From positions 1 through 44,010 of the forward strand of contig CANQSK010000007.1 of assembly GCA_947626475.1 (NCBI GenBank): a stretch of 44,010 nt of DNA, given 5' to 3'. Made by a program: the position numbers and the translations under genes. Below, piece after piece: positions 7,968-16,626 of this stretch. Every line of letters starts with the position of its first letter. Within the stretch, counting starts at the first letter, position 1. The stretch comes from an uncultured Lachnospiraceae bacterium (GTDB taxonomy: Bacteria > Bacillota > Clostridia > Lachnospirales > Lachnospiraceae). The notes under the pieces were generated by a model. It saw only the letters and a list, made by a program, of their open reading frames with translations, had not been told where the DNA came from and ran no database searches.

Positions 7968-9236
7968 GTGGAGATGAGTGTGCGTAAGATACGTTGGAGG
8001 CGCATGGCGGCTGTGGCGCTGGTCCTGTGCCTGATGTGCCAGACGGCGGTGTACGCGGATTCTGTGAATCCGCCGGCGGAGCCGGCAATTCAGGCCCAGG
8101 GAGCAGTAGTCATGGACGCGGCCAGCGGCCAGATCCTTTACGGAAAGAACGCCAATACCCAGTATTATCCGGCCAGCATCACCAAGCTGATGACGGCGCT
8201 TCTGGTGATCGAGCGGTGCAATCTGGACGATATGGTGACATTTTCAAAGACGGCCACCACCAACCTGGAGGCGGGAGCGGTGTCTTTGGGCATGACGGAG
8301 GGAGATACGCTTACGGTGCGCCAGTGCCTGTACGCCCTGCTCCTGAAATCAGCCAATGAGGTGGGCAACGCCCTGGCGGAACATGTGGCCGGGAGTGTGG
8401 CGGCCTTTGCGGATCTGATGAACCAGAAAGCGGCTGCCCTCGGCTGTACGGGAACGCACTTTGCCAATCCCCACGGACTGAACGACCCCAATCATTATAC
8501 AACGCCGAGAGATATGGCGCTGATCGCCCGCGCGGCGTTCCAGAGCGATGTGCTGAGGCAGATCGATACGACTCTGTCCTATCAGCTTCCGGCCACCAAG
8601 AATTCCAAGGCCAGAACGATCACCATGGGCCATAAGATGATGTATCCCACGGATTCCCGCTATTATGAGGGAATCATCGGAGGAAAGACAGGATATACCT
8701 CCAAGGCAGGCAATACCCTGGTGACAGGGGCGGAGCGGAACGGTGTCCGTTTGATCGCCGTGGTGATGAAGGCTAACGGCACTCACTATACGGATACCAA
8801 GGCCCTTCTGGATTACGGCTTTGCCAAGATGAGCTCAGGCGCTGTGCAGCAGGTACAGCAGGTGCAGCAGGAAGGACCCGGAGCGGACAGCGCCGCAGGA
8901 CAGGCCCAGGTCCCGGCAGCACAGAACACCGGATGGCAGCTGGATAATAACGGCTGGTATTATATTAAAAGCGACGGAAACTTCGCCGCAGGCGAATGGC
9001 TGAATCTGGAGAGCGGGTATTACTGGATGGAGCCCAGCGGCTATATGGCCACGGGATGGAGATTCTTCGACGACGGCAACTGGTATTATTTCAGCAGCAG
9101 CGGGGCTATGGAGGTCAACCGCTGGGAGCAGGACAACGGCAAATGGTTCTATCTCGGCGGAAACGGCGCTATGCTGAAGGATACGGTGACTCCCGACGGG
9201 TACATCCTGGGGAGCGACGGAGCCTGGATCCAATAA
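7968..9236 (+). CDS. D-alanyl-D-alanine carboxypeptidase (PBP5-like) with C-terminal wall-binding repeats
   Basis: Predicted 422-residue secreted peptidase that trims peptidoglycan stem peptides. It starts at GTG (7968), nine bases after AAGGAG. A signal peptide spans residues 1-30 (RRMAAVALVLCLM core, VYA cleavage). The S11 catalytic motifs are S70-x-x-K73, S128-A-N130 and K240-T-G. Instead of the usual C-terminal amphipathic membrane anchor, residues from about 315 carry four to five aromatic, glycine-rich choline-binding-type repeats (GWYYIKSDG, YYWMEPSGYMATGW, NWYYFSSSGAM, KWFYLGGNGAM). It should therefore be held at the wall non-covalently. A short Gln/Val-rich linker joins the two parts. 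Confidence 0.9.
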   Translation: MEMSVRKIRWRRMAAVALVLCLMCQTAVYADSVNPPAEPAIQAQGAVVMDAASGQILYGKNANTQYYPASITKLMTALLVIERCNLDDMVTFSKTATTNLEAGAVSLGMTEGDTLTVRQCLYALLLKSANEVGNALAEHVAGSVAAFADLMNQKAAALGCTGTHFANPHGLNDPNHYTTPRDMALIARAAFQSDVLRQIDTTLSYQLPATKNSKARTITMGHKMMYPTDSRYYEGIIGGKTGYTSKAGNTLVTGAERNGVRLIAVVMKANGTHYTDTKALLDYGFAKMSSGAVQQVQQVQQEGPGADSAAGQAQVPAAQNTGWQLDNNGWYYIKSDGNFAAGEWLNLESGYYWMEPSGYMATGWRFFDDGNWYYFSSSGAMEVNRWEQDNGKWFYLGGNGAMLKDTVTPDGYILGSDGAWIQ

Positions 9237-9265
9237 AAAGAAGGGAGCACTCGGAACGCGCTCCC
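9234..9265 (-). terminator. intrinsic terminator of the ArsB/CitM-type permease gene
   Basis: GGGAGC (9243-9248) pairs with GCTCCC (9260-9265). On the minus strand the stem runs into TTCTTTTTATT (plus-strand A-run 9235-9239). The T-run overlaps the stop codon of the convergent carboxypeptidase. A second GGGAGCG...CACTCCC repeat at 9275-9299 overlaps the permease 3' end. Confidence 0.65.
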
Positions 9266-9282
9266 ATAGAAAAAGGGAGCGC

Positions 9283-10392
9283 CTAGAGCAGCACTCCCAC
9301 AGTAAGAAGAAGAATCAAACCGGCAGCATTGACCAGGGTGAAAAATCCCAGATAGGCTTTGCTGTCGGCTTTTTCTGTTTTCATGTACAGGCGGAATGAG
9401 ATCAGGCTTGCCAGGGAGGCGATGGGAGTGCCCAGCCCGCCGATGTTGGTGCCCAGAAGCAGAGACTTCCAGTCCTCCGTGAAGCCGGAGAGGAGGACGG
9501 CGGCGGGAACGTTGCTGATGATCTGGCTGGCCAGGGCGGAGGTAAGCAGGGGCTGCCGGGTCAGAAGGTTCTGAAGGAATCTGTGGACGGTGTCCATGGC
9601 TCCCATGTTTCCCGCAAACAGGAAGAAGAATACGAAGGTCAGAAGCAGCCCGTAGTCCAAAGTCTTAAAGAGCGCCCTGTCTTCCAGAAACAGGGCCGCG
9701 CATATGATGACAAGGAGAACCCCGTAGGGGAGGATACGGAAAACGGACAGCAGGCACAGAAGAAAAAGTCCTGTGTAGAGAGCAATGGGCCTGATCTCGT
9801 ATGAGCCGGATTCCGGAAGAGAGACAGACAGCTGGCCGCCGGGGCAGAAAAGGACACTGGCGGACAGAAGGGGCATGGCCAGTAACGTGCAGGGCAGGAC
9901 TGTCCCGAAAAATTCTCCGGCGGACAGTCCGAAGGAGGAGTACAGGTACAGGTTCTGCGGATTGCCTACGGGAGTTGCCATACTTCCCAGGTTGGCAGCC
10001 ACCGTCTGCATGACGATGACGAAGATCAGGTACTTCTCCTGACCGGTCAGGCCGAGGATCAGAATGGCGAAGGGCACAAAGGTGATCAGGGACACATCGT
10101 TAGTCACCAGCATGGAGGAGAAGAAGGGAAGCAGGATCAGCAGAAGGAACAGCTTCCTCCGCTGCATATTCCCGCCCAGAAGCCGGTGAGCCAGCCAGGT
10201 AAAGAGGCCGTGGCGCTGCAGTCCCGCCACTACCGACATCAGGCAGAAGAGGAGGGACAGCACCCGAAAATCTATGTATCCCAGATAAGCCGGGGACGGC
10301 GGCACAAACAGCATGGAAAGAAGCGCGCAGACGGCCGCGGCCGTCAGGACCGGTTCTTTTTTGATCCTGTTCAGAATGATTTCAGATTTCAT
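9283..10392 (-). CDS. SLC13/ArsB-CitM-type ion transporter superfamily permease
   Basis: Predicted 369-residue, very hydrophobic membrane protein with roughly ten transmembrane segments. Two inverted-repeat halves carry the superfamily signatures SMLVTNDVSLITFVPFA plus TPVGNPQNLYLYSSFG in the first half, and SNVPAAVLLSGF plus GTNIGGLGTPIASLASL in the second. The family moves anions (arsenite, citrate, other carboxylates) or exchanges sodium. The substrate cannot be assigned here: no arsenic genes are next to it. An AAGGAG precedes the ATG. It is transcribed alone and convergently with the carboxypeptidase. Confidence 0.82.
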   Translation of the reverse strand: MKSEIILNRIKKEPVLTAAAVCALLSMLFVPPSPAYLGYIDFRVLSLLFCLMSVVAGLQRHGLFTWLAHRLLGGNMQRRKLFLLLILLPFFSSMLVTNDVSLITFVPFAILILGLTGQEKYLIFVIVMQTVAANLGSMATPVGNPQNLYLYSSFGLSAGEFFGTVLPCTLLAMPLLSASVLFCPGGQLSVSLPESGSYEIRPIALYTGLFLLCLLSVFRILPYGVLLVIICAALFLEDRALFKTLDYGLLLTFVFFFLFAGNMGAMDTVHRFLQNLLTRQPLLTSALASQIISNVPAAVLLSGFTEDWKSLLLGTNIGGLGTPIASLASLISFRLYMKTEKADSKAYLGFFTLVNAAGLILLLTVGVLL

Positions 10393-10567
10393 AGCAGATT
10401 CTCCTTCGTTTCAGTCACCCTATTGTAAATCATATTTTCAAAATATTCCAGTGGCGGAAGGGAGAAATTTTCACAGAATTTCCACAATCTGTCCACAAAT
10501 TCTCCATAGACAATTAAGGTTCGTTAAAGGTTTCGGGCTTATGATAGGCTTCGATAAAACAAAAGGG

Positions 10568-10597
10568 GCCGCGTCTGTGACGCGGCAGAAGGAGGAG
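10568..10597 (+). promoter_or_regulatory. leader hairpin abutting the NEW3-gene ribosome binding site
   Basis: GCCGCGTC-TGT-GACGCGGC (10568-10586) is a perfect 8-bp stem with a three-base loop, two bases before the AAGGAGGAG ribosome binding site (10589-10597). No T-run follows, so it is not a terminator. It could be a 5' stabiliser or protein site. The 207-bp region upstream shows no convincing promoter. Confidence 0.4.
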
Positions 10598-10599
10598 TC

Positions 10600-11805
10600 A
10601 TGATTCGAGTTATAGAGTTGCCTGTCACTAAACGGTATATCCGTGCGGCCGCGGCGGTTGCCGCAGCGGCCTGTGTCACAATGGCCTGGGCGTTTCCCGC
10701 CAGGGCGGACGGAGGGCTGGAGCTGCACACCAGCTATCCGGGGATGTCGGTGAAGCCGGGGGATTCCCTCAGCATTCCGATCTCGATCGACAACCAGACC
10801 GGCGCCGGACTGGACGCGGACGTATCCATTTCCGGAGTTCCGGAAAACTGGGAAGGGTATCTTCAGGGCGGAAACTATCAGGTCAGCCGGGTGTACGTTC
10901 CCCAGGGAACGGACGGGGCCGACGTAACTCTTCATCTGACGGTTTCCGATGAGCTTGAAGAGGGAACCTACGAGGTTTCTGTTCAGGCGGCGTCTGTTCA
11001 GGGCGAGGCGGCGGACCAGCTTCAGCTGGCGTTTCAGGTGACTACGGATGAGGCCGGAAACGGCAGTTTCACCTCAGAGTATCCTCAGCAGGAGGGAACC
11101 TCCGGAACCAGCTTCAGCTTCAGCACTACGCTGATCAACAACCGTCTGGAGCCCCAGAACTACAGCCTGTCCTCCAACGCTCCGGCAGGATGGACCGTCA
11201 CCTTCACACCCTCCGGTGAGACCACCAATGTGGCGGGAATCGATGTGGAGTCCGGCGCCAGCCAGGGGATTACCGTGTCTGTGGTTCCGCCCCAGCAGAT
11301 AGAGGCAGGCGATTATCAGATTTCCTGCAGCGCCGTGTCCGCCTCGGAGACTCTGACCACGGACCTGACCGTGACGATCACCGGGACTTACGGTCTGGAA
11401 ATGTCTACTCCCGACGGCCGTCTCAGCTTTGACGCCCGGGCAGGAAAGGAATCTGACGTGACGCTGCAAATTACCAACACCGGCAACGTGGATCTGGAGA
11501 ATGTGTCTTTGAATTCCACAGCTCCCAGCGGCTGGACCGTCACCTACAATCAGGAGGACAATATCATCAAGTCCCTGCCGGCAGGAAGCACTTCTGAGGT
11601 GATCGCCCACGTAAAGCCTGGCAATGACGCGATTACCGGCGATTATGTGACTTCTTTCAACGTGAGCACGGAGCAGATCTCGGACAGCGCGGAATTCCGG
11701 GTATCGGTGAAGACCAGCACCATGTGGGGGATCGTGGCAGTGGTGATCATCGCGGGCGTAGCCCTCGGGCTGGAGTACGTGTTCCGTAAATATGGCAGAC
11801 GGTGA
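10600..11805 (+). CDS. secreted, membrane-anchored NEW3/COG1470-type beta-sandwich protein
   Basis: Predicted 401-residue protein. A signal peptide at about residues 1-37 (AAAAVAAAACVTMAW, ARA cleavage) precedes three repeated Ig-like NEW3 domains marked by the phrases VPENWEGYL, APAGWTVTFTPSG and APSGWTVTYNQ. A C-terminal transmembrane helix (GIVAVVIIAGVALGLEYVF) and a basic tail follow. The bulk should sit outside the membrane. Such proteins are commonly encoded beside ABC-2 transporters, as here: the ATPase starts 17 bases after the stop. It probably acts as the extracellular subunit of that transporter; the cargo is unknown. Confidence 0.82.
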   Translation: MIRVIELPVTKRYIRAAAAVAAAACVTMAWAFPARADGGLELHTSYPGMSVKPGDSLSIPISIDNQTGAGLDADVSISGVPENWEGYLQGGNYQVSRVYVPQGTDGADVTLHLTVSDELEEGTYEVSVQAASVQGEAADQLQLAFQVTTDEAGNGSFTSEYPQQEGTSGTSFSFSTTLINNRLEPQNYSLSSNAPAGWTVTFTPSGETTNVAGIDVESGASQGITVSVVPPQQIEAGDYQISCSAVSASETLTTDLTVTITGTYGLEMSTPDGRLSFDARAGKESDVTLQITNTGNVDLENVSLNSTAPSGWTVTYNQEDNIIKSLPAGSTSEVIAHVKPGNDAITGDYVTSFNVSTEQISDSAEFRVSVKTSTMWGIVAVVIIAGVALGLEYVFRKYGRR

Positions 11806-11822
11806 GAAAGGAGGACGGCGCT

Positions 11823-12836
11823 ATGGAAGAGACGCTGAACCCCATCATCCACACAGAAGGACTGACCAAATGCTATGGCGCCAAGACGGCGGTGTCGAAT
11901 CTGAATCTGGATATCTACCCGGGCGAGATCTTCGGCCTGCTGGGCCCCAACGGAGCCGGAAAGACCACTACGACGCTGATGCTTCTTGGGCTGTCTGAGC
12001 CTACGTCAGGTGAGGCGTGGATCGACGGAAAGAACTGTACCAGAGAGCCGATTGAGATCAAGAAGATAGTAGGCTATCTGCCTGATAATGTGGGATTTTA
12101 TTCCGACATGACAGGCAGGGAGAATCTGCATTTTACCGGACGATTGAACGGCCTGCCGGAGAAGGTGATCGCGGAGAGAGCGGAGCAGCTTCTGGAGAAG
12201 GTGGGCATGAGCCAGGCGGCTGACCAGAAGACAGGCACCTACTCCCGCGGTATGAAGCAGAGGCTGGGAGTGGCCGATGTGCTGATGAAGGACCCCAGGG
12301 TAGTGATCATGGATGAGCCGACTCTGGGCATCGACCCGGAAGGAATGAGAGAATTGATGCAGCTGATCCGCCGGCTGGCGGCGGAAGACGGGAGGACCAT
12401 CCTGATCTCTTCCCACCAGCTGTATCAGATCCAGCAGATCTGCGACCGGGTAGGCTTATTTGTGGAAGGGAACCTGGTGGCCTGCGGCAAGATTGACGAG
12501 CTGGCCCGCAGTATGCAGCGGGAAGGCCGGTATGTTCTGGAGACGGCGGCGTTTCCGGACGACGGGGGATTTAAGGATCTGCTGGAAAAGCTGGGCAATG
12601 TGGACAGCGTGGAGCGGGAGGGAGAATTCTATGTGGTACATTCCCGCTCCGACGCGAAGAGGGAGCTTCTGAGGCGGGCGCTGGATGCCGGCTATACATT
12701 GTCCCATCTGCGGCAGAGGGAAAACGATCTGGACGAGATTTATCACAGATATTTTGAGGAGGCGGAGCAGGAGCATGGAAGCGAAAATGAGAAAAAACCG
12801 AAGCGCTTTGCTGCATTTGCGAGAGGAAGGGAATAA
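11823..12836 (+). CDS. ABC transporter ATP-binding protein
   Basis: Predicted 337-residue ATPase starting at the ATG eight bases after AAAGGAGG (11807-11814). Walker A GPNGAGKTTTT, signature YSRGMKQRLG, Walker B VVIMDEPTLGID and H-loop ISSHQ are intact. After the roughly 220-residue nucleotide-binding domain is an accessory C-terminal region ending in a basic tail (NEKKPKRFAAFARG). It drives the ABC-2 permease encoded four bases downstream, with the NEW3 protein as likely external partner. The drug/antibiotic-export-type subfamily is suggested by gene order only. Confidence 0.93.
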   Translation: MEETLNPIIHTEGLTKCYGAKTAVSNLNLDIYPGEIFGLLGPNGAGKTTTTLMLLGLSEPTSGEAWIDGKNCTREPIEIKKIVGYLPDNVGFYSDMTGRENLHFTGRLNGLPEKVIAERAEQLLEKVGMSQAADQKTGTYSRGMKQRLGVADVLMKDPRVVIMDEPTLGIDPEGMRELMQLIRRLAAEDGRTILISSHQLYQIQQICDRVGLFVEGNLVACGKIDELARSMQREGRYVLETAAFPDDGGFKDLLEKLGNVDSVEREGEFYVVHSRSDAKRELLRRALDAGYTLSHLRQRENDLDEIYHRYFEEAEQEHGSENEKKPKRFAAFARGRE

Positions 12837-12840
12837 GAGG

Positions 12841-13779
12841 ATGAGCGGACTGGGAGCGCTTTACCGGAAGGAGCTGGCCGATCATATCGGAAGCCGGAGG
12901 TTTCTGATCGTTCTCGGCCTGATCGTGCTGACCAGCTACGCCAGCCTCTATGGAGCCCTGTCCAATCTGTCGGACGCGGTGGCGTCAGATTCGGAGTTTA
13001 TCTTTCTGAAGCTGTTCACCCTAAGCGGCAATTCGATTCCCTCCTTCACTTCCTTTATCGCCCTTCTGGGGCCCTTTGTGGGACTGACTCTGGGATTCGA
13101 CGCCATCAACAGCGAGCGGTCTGAGGGGACCTTAAACCGCCTGGTGTCCCAGCCGATCTACCGGGATGCGGTCATCAACGGAAAATTCCTGGCGGGCGCC
13201 GCCATCATCGGAGTCATGGTGTTCTCCATGGGGTTGTTTATCGGCGCCATAGGACTTCTGGCCACGGGGATTCCTCCCTCCGCGGAGGAGGTAGGGAGAG
13301 TGCTGGTGTTTCTGGTGTTCACTACAGTGTACATCTGCTTCTGGCTGGCGCTGGCTATTCTGTTCTCCGTCGTGTGCCGCCACGCCGCCACCTCCGCCAT
13401 GCTGGGAATCGGCCTGTGGATTTTCTTCGCTCTGTTTATGAGCCTGGTAGCCTCCATGACAGCCGGTCTTATCTATCCGATCAACGATTCGGCTACCGTG
13501 GGCCAGGTCCTGAACAACTATGAGTGCCAGACGGCCATAAACCGCCTGTCTCCCTACTATCTGTACAGTGAAGCGGTGTCTACCATTATGAATCCCATGG
13601 TCCGCTCCACCAACCTGATCCTGCCGCAGCAGCTGTCAGGGGCGATCACCGGTTATCTGTCCCTGGGGCAGAGCGTGCTTCTGGTCTGGCCCCACATGAC
13701 TGGCCTGCTGGCGCTGACGGCGGTAATGTTCGGCGCCTCCTACATTGGATTTATGCGGAAAGAGGTGCGCAGCCGCTGA
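12841..13779 (+). CDS. ABC-2 type transporter permease
   Basis: Predicted 312-residue membrane protein. I chose the ATG at 12841, four bases after the ATPase stop, because MSGLGALYRKELADHIGSRR is the typical cytoplasmic start of ABC-2 permeases; an earlier in-frame ATG at 12685 would lie inside the ATPase. About six transmembrane helices follow. The first has a basic N-terminal side, and a long extracellular loop before the last helix holds PINDSATVGQ. It forms the membrane channel for the preceding ATPase. Substrate unknown. Confidence 0.87.
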   Translation: MSGLGALYRKELADHIGSRRFLIVLGLIVLTSYASLYGALSNLSDAVASDSEFIFLKLFTLSGNSIPSFTSFIALLGPFVGLTLGFDAINSERSEGTLNRLVSQPIYRDAVINGKFLAGAAIIGVMVFSMGLFIGAIGLLATGIPPSAEEVGRVLVFLVFTTVYICFWLALAILFSVVCRHAATSAMLGIGLWIFFALFMSLVASMTAGLIYPINDSATVGQVLNNYECQTAINRLSPYYLYSEAVSTIMNPMVRSTNLILPQQLSGAITGYLSLGQSVLLVWPHMTGLLALTAVMFGASYIGFMRKEVRSR

Positions 13780-13825
13780 GAAAAAAGGCTTGATTTTTCC
13801 CGGAAAAAGAGAGACAATAAAGTCT

Positions 13826-14521
13826 ATGAGAGTGCTTGTGATTGAGAAAGAACCTTCTGCCGCCGCCCGCATTCATGAGGCGCTGCGGCAGATCTGGTGC
13901 GACGTAGACAATTGGGAAGAGGACGGCTGGATAGAAGAGAACGGGGAGTTTCAGAGGCTGCGCCAGGGCGGTTACGACGCGGTCATCCTGGGCTCCGGGA
14001 TCCCCGGAATATCCGGGATGGAGATTCTAGGCCGCCTGCGGAGGGATAACTGTCAGCTGCCGGTGCTTATGGTAACCGGCGGCCTTGCGGAGGAACGGAT
14101 CAGCGGTCTGGAACAGGGGGCGGATTACTGCCTGAGCGCCCCATTTGAGGAGAGAGAGCTTCTGGCAGCCCTGAAAGCGGTTCTGCGCCGGAAGAGAGAG
14201 ATGATCCCGGAACGGATGAATTATGAAGAACTGTCCCTGGACCAGGGGACTTTCGTCCTCTCTGGTCCGGGAGGTTCTTTCCAGCTGGGAAAGAGGGAGT
14301 TTGATGTAATGCAGACGCTGTTGGTCAACCGGGATATGGTAGTGCCAAAAGGCCTTCTTCTTTCCAGAATCTGGGGCGACAATCCGGAAGCGGTTGAAAA
14401 TAATGTGGAAGTCTATATTTCTTTTCTGCGGAAAAAGCTGAGAGCCGTCCAGGCCGGTGTGTCTATTCTGACCATCCGGAACCTGGGCTACCGCCTGTCC
14501 GCAGATAAGAACGAGTCCTGA
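13826..14521 (+). CDS. OmpR-family response-regulator-like protein with a degenerate receiver
   Basis: Predicted 231-residue protein. The start at 13826 gives the normal receiver beginning MRVLVIE. Residues 1-120 keep the receiver fold, but the phospho-acceptor Asp is Gly56 (DAVILGSGIPG). The conserved Lys is Ala105 (LSAPF) and one Asp of the acidic pair is Lys8 (IEKE). Thr84 is kept. The C-terminal winged helix (KREFDVMQTLLVN, ENNVEVYISFLRKKL, RNLGYRL) looks intact. Phosphorylation-independent DNA binding is inferred. No histidine kinase is nearby. It begins 46 bases after the ABC permease, so it may share that transcript. The ribosome binding site is weak. Confidence 0.85.
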   Translation: MRVLVIEKEPSAAARIHEALRQIWCDVDNWEEDGWIEENGEFQRLRQGGYDAVILGSGIPGISGMEILGRLRRDNCQLPVLMVTGGLAEERISGLEQGADYCLSAPFEERELLAALKAVLRRKREMIPERMNYEELSLDQGTFVLSGPGGSFQLGKREFDVMQTLLVNRDMVVPKGLLLSRIWGDNPEAVENNVEVYISFLRKKLRAVQAGVSILTIRNLGYRLSADKNES

Positions 14522-14539
14522 GTGATCTGAAGATTCTTT

Positions 14540-14806
14540 TTATGATCTGCCCGTTTTCCGGATATGGCCGTCATGCGTACCCGGAGAGCGGAATGTATAT
14601 TCACTGTTATCCATGTGAAATTCCATAATATCGCTTACGGCGCAGTTTAAAATGGTGCAGAGCACGCCGATGGTATGAGTAGAGACGTACTCATCCCGTT
14701 TCAAACGGTTGATCTGTCCGGAACTGATGCCGTAATATTTGATCAGCCGGTACTGGCTGATCCTCTTCTTTTTCATCGTGTGCCACAGCGGTGCGTATGT
14801 AATCAT
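14540..14806 (-). CDS. small XRE/Cro-type helix-turn-helix protein
   Basis: Predicted 88-residue DNA-binding protein. The segment MKKKRISQYRLIKYYGISSGQINRLKRDEYVSTHTIGVLCTILNC is split as a classic Cro/C1 domain: recognition helix around SSGQINRLKRDE, then TIGVLCTILNCAVSDIMEF. AAGGAG precedes the ATG. The family has many chromosomal members of unknown target. It lies convergent to the degenerate response regulator with only 18 bases between them. The tail (from HMDNSEYTF) is not conserved-looking. Confidence 0.8.
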   Translation of the reverse strand: MITYAPLWHTMKKKRISQYRLIKYYGISSGQINRLKRDEYVSTHTIGVLCTILNCAVSDIMEFHMDNSEYTFRSPGTHDGHIRKTGRS

Positions 14807-14940
14807 ATTGGTTTCTCCTTAGCTGTATTAAACCGAAGATACAGAGAATCGTAAATTCCCCATAAGTGGATAATATTAAAATAGTGACAAGGATAAAGGC
14901 GACAGCTTGATGGCCGCGTAAGAAAAGAATCGTTCTCCGC

Positions 14941-14970
14941 TTGACGGAAAAGGGGCGGAACGTGTATGAT
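14941..14970 (+). promoter_or_regulatory. promoter of the DUF6062-type gene
   Basis: TTGACG (14941-14946), an 18-bp spacer and TATGAT (14965-14970), 32 bp before the ATG at 15003. GGGGGTGG (14986-14993) is the likely ribosome binding site. Confidence 0.5.
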
Positions 14971-15002
14971 TATAGGAGAAAAATCGGGGGTGGCAGTCAT
15001 TT

Positions 15003-15767
15003 ATGAAAGAAAAATTATATACGATCGAGCTGCACGACGCGCTGACGTCGGGGGACGAGTGCCCCTTCTGTTACATGGAGAGAGATCTGGAACAGAAGGC
15101 CATTGAATTTGTTCTGGGCTCTTCCTATATGGAGAGCGACACCAGGGACAAGACGGACCGGCAGGGCTTCTGCCGCCATCATACCAAGATGATGTATGAT
15201 TACGGCAATACCCTGGGCAACGCCTGGATCCTGAAGAGCAGGATGAAGCACCTGCGGGAAGGGCTGAAGAAGGAGATGGCCGATTTTAAACCGGAGGCTT
15301 CCGGCTCCAGGTTCGGCCTGTTCAGAAAGAAGGAAGAGACGGCGGGGGGCACCTCGGTAGGCAATTGGATCCGGGGAGAGGAAAGCCACTGCTATGTGTG
15401 CGCCAGAGTGGAGGACACCTACCGGCGGGTCATCGATACCTTCTTCTATCAGGTGAAGCACGAGAAGGAATTTGTGGATATGGTGAAGCAGTCCAAGGGC
15501 TTCTGCATCCATCATTTCGCGGATCTGGTAGACGCCTGCGCGGATAAGCTGGACAAAAAGGAGCAGGACCAGATCCTGCCGGTGCTGTTTGACCAGATGA
15601 ACCGGGAGCTGGACCGGATCCAGGGTGATATCGACTGGATGATCGAGAAATTTGATTATCTGAACAAGGATAAGGACTGGAAGAACTCCCGCGACGCCGT
15701 GCAGCGGACCATGCAGAAGATTGTGGGCGGACATCCGGCGGACCCGGTGTTTAAGGCGGTCAAATAG
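15003..15767 (+). CDS. DUF6062-type Cys/His-rich protein of unknown function
   Basis: Predicted 254-residue soluble protein. It contains two matching Cys/His modules: C20-P-F-C23 with GFC57-R-H59-H60, and C130-Y-V-C133 with GFC168-I-H170-H171. Each resembles a metal- or cluster-binding half-site, and the second is a duplication of the first. The pattern matches a clostridial family I recall as DUF6062; no function is established. The rest is helical and charged. The phosphoesterase gene starts 10 bases after its stop, so the two are probably co-transcribed. Confidence 0.75.
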   Translation: MKEKLYTIELHDALTSGDECPFCYMERDLEQKAIEFVLGSSYMESDTRDKTDRQGFCRHHTKMMYDYGNTLGNAWILKSRMKHLREGLKKEMADFKPEASGSRFGLFRKKEETAGGTSVGNWIRGEESHCYVCARVEDTYRRVIDTFFYQVKHEKEFVDMVKQSKGFCIHHFADLVDACADKLDKKEQDQILPVLFDQMNRELDRIQGDIDWMIEKFDYLNKDKDWKNSRDAVQRTMQKIVGGHPADPVFKAVK

Positions 15768-15777
15768 GAGAAAGATT

Positions 15778-16623
15778 ATGTGGATGTGGGTCACGGCGGC
15801 GGCTTTTCTTGCGGGACTGGCCATTCGTTCCCGCTATGAGAGAAGCATATTCGTCTCTGATGTGTACGAGCTGGGCTCGAAAAAGCTGAAGAAGGACAGA
15901 ACCTTTGTGTTTCTGTCTGATCTTCATGACAATCAATTCGGACAGAACCAGAGATGGCTTCTGGCCGCGATTGAGAAGGCGGAGCCGGACGGGATCCTGA
16001 TCGGCGGAGATATGATGGTAGTAAAGAAAAGGGCGGATGTTCAGGCCGCCCTGTTTTTCGTAAAACAGCTGGCCCGCAGGTATCCGGTCTATTACGGCAA
16101 CGGAAATCACGAGAACCGCATGGACCGGAGAAGGGACCGCTACGGGGACGCCTACGACCGTTACGTGGAGGAACTGAAGGAGGCGGGAGTCCGGTATCTG
16201 GCAGATGAGAGCGCGGAGCTGGATCAGGATATCCGGATCAGCGGGCTGGACCTGGACAAACGCCATTACGGCAAGTTTATTCCGAGAAAAATGGAGGAGA
16301 AGTATATCCTTCGCCGCCTGGGCAGGGCCAGCAGCGAGCGCTATCAGATTCTTCTGGCTCATTCTCCCGGTTTTTTCCGGACGTACGCCGCCTGGGGAGC
16401 GGACCTGACTCTGTCCGGACATTATCACGGCGGTACGATCCGCCTGCCGTTTCTGGGAGGCCTTATGACCCCCCAGTTTGAATTTTTCCGGAAATGCTGC
16501 GGCGGGCTTCTGAAGGATGGGGAAAAGGCAATGGTGGTCAGCCGGGGACTGGGAACCCATTCCATCAACCTGCGCCTGAACAATCCGTCCCAGCTGGTGA
16601 TCCTGAAGCTTAGGGCGGAGTAA
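15778..16623 (+). CDS. membrane-anchored calcineurin-like metallophosphoesterase
   Basis: Predicted 281-residue enzyme. The start at 15778 follows AGGAGA. One N-terminal membrane helix (MWMWVTAAAFLAGLAI) is followed by the metallophosphoesterase motifs: D-L-H (FLSDLHDN), GGD (LIGGDMM), GNHE (YGNGNHEN), LAHSP and SGHYHGG. This set binds two divalent metals and cleaves phosphomonoesters or diesters, as in YkuE/YaeI-type proteins, which act on lipid-linked or UDP-linked substrates. The true substrate here is unknown. It probably sits at the membrane facing outward or inward; topology is not settled by the sequence. Confidence 0.87.
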   Translation: MWMWVTAAAFLAGLAIRSRYERSIFVSDVYELGSKKLKKDRTFVFLSDLHDNQFGQNQRWLLAAIEKAEPDGILIGGDMMVVKKRADVQAALFFVKQLARRYPVYYGNGNHENRMDRRRDRYGDAYDRYVEELKEAGVRYLADESAELDQDIRISGLDLDKRHYGKFIPRKMEEKYILRRLGRASSERYQILLAHSPGFFRTYAAWGADLTLSGHYHGGTIRLPFLGGLMTPQFEFFRKCCGGLLKDGEKAMVVSRGLGTHSINLRLNNPSQLVILKLRAE

Positions 16624-16626
16624 ATG

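Noticed and set aside
10475-10500. Two DnaA-box-like 9-mers (ATTTCCACA, CTGTCCACA)
   Set aside because: Each has two mismatches to TTATCCACA, there are only two of them, and there is no dnaA/dnaN context. They do not support an origin.
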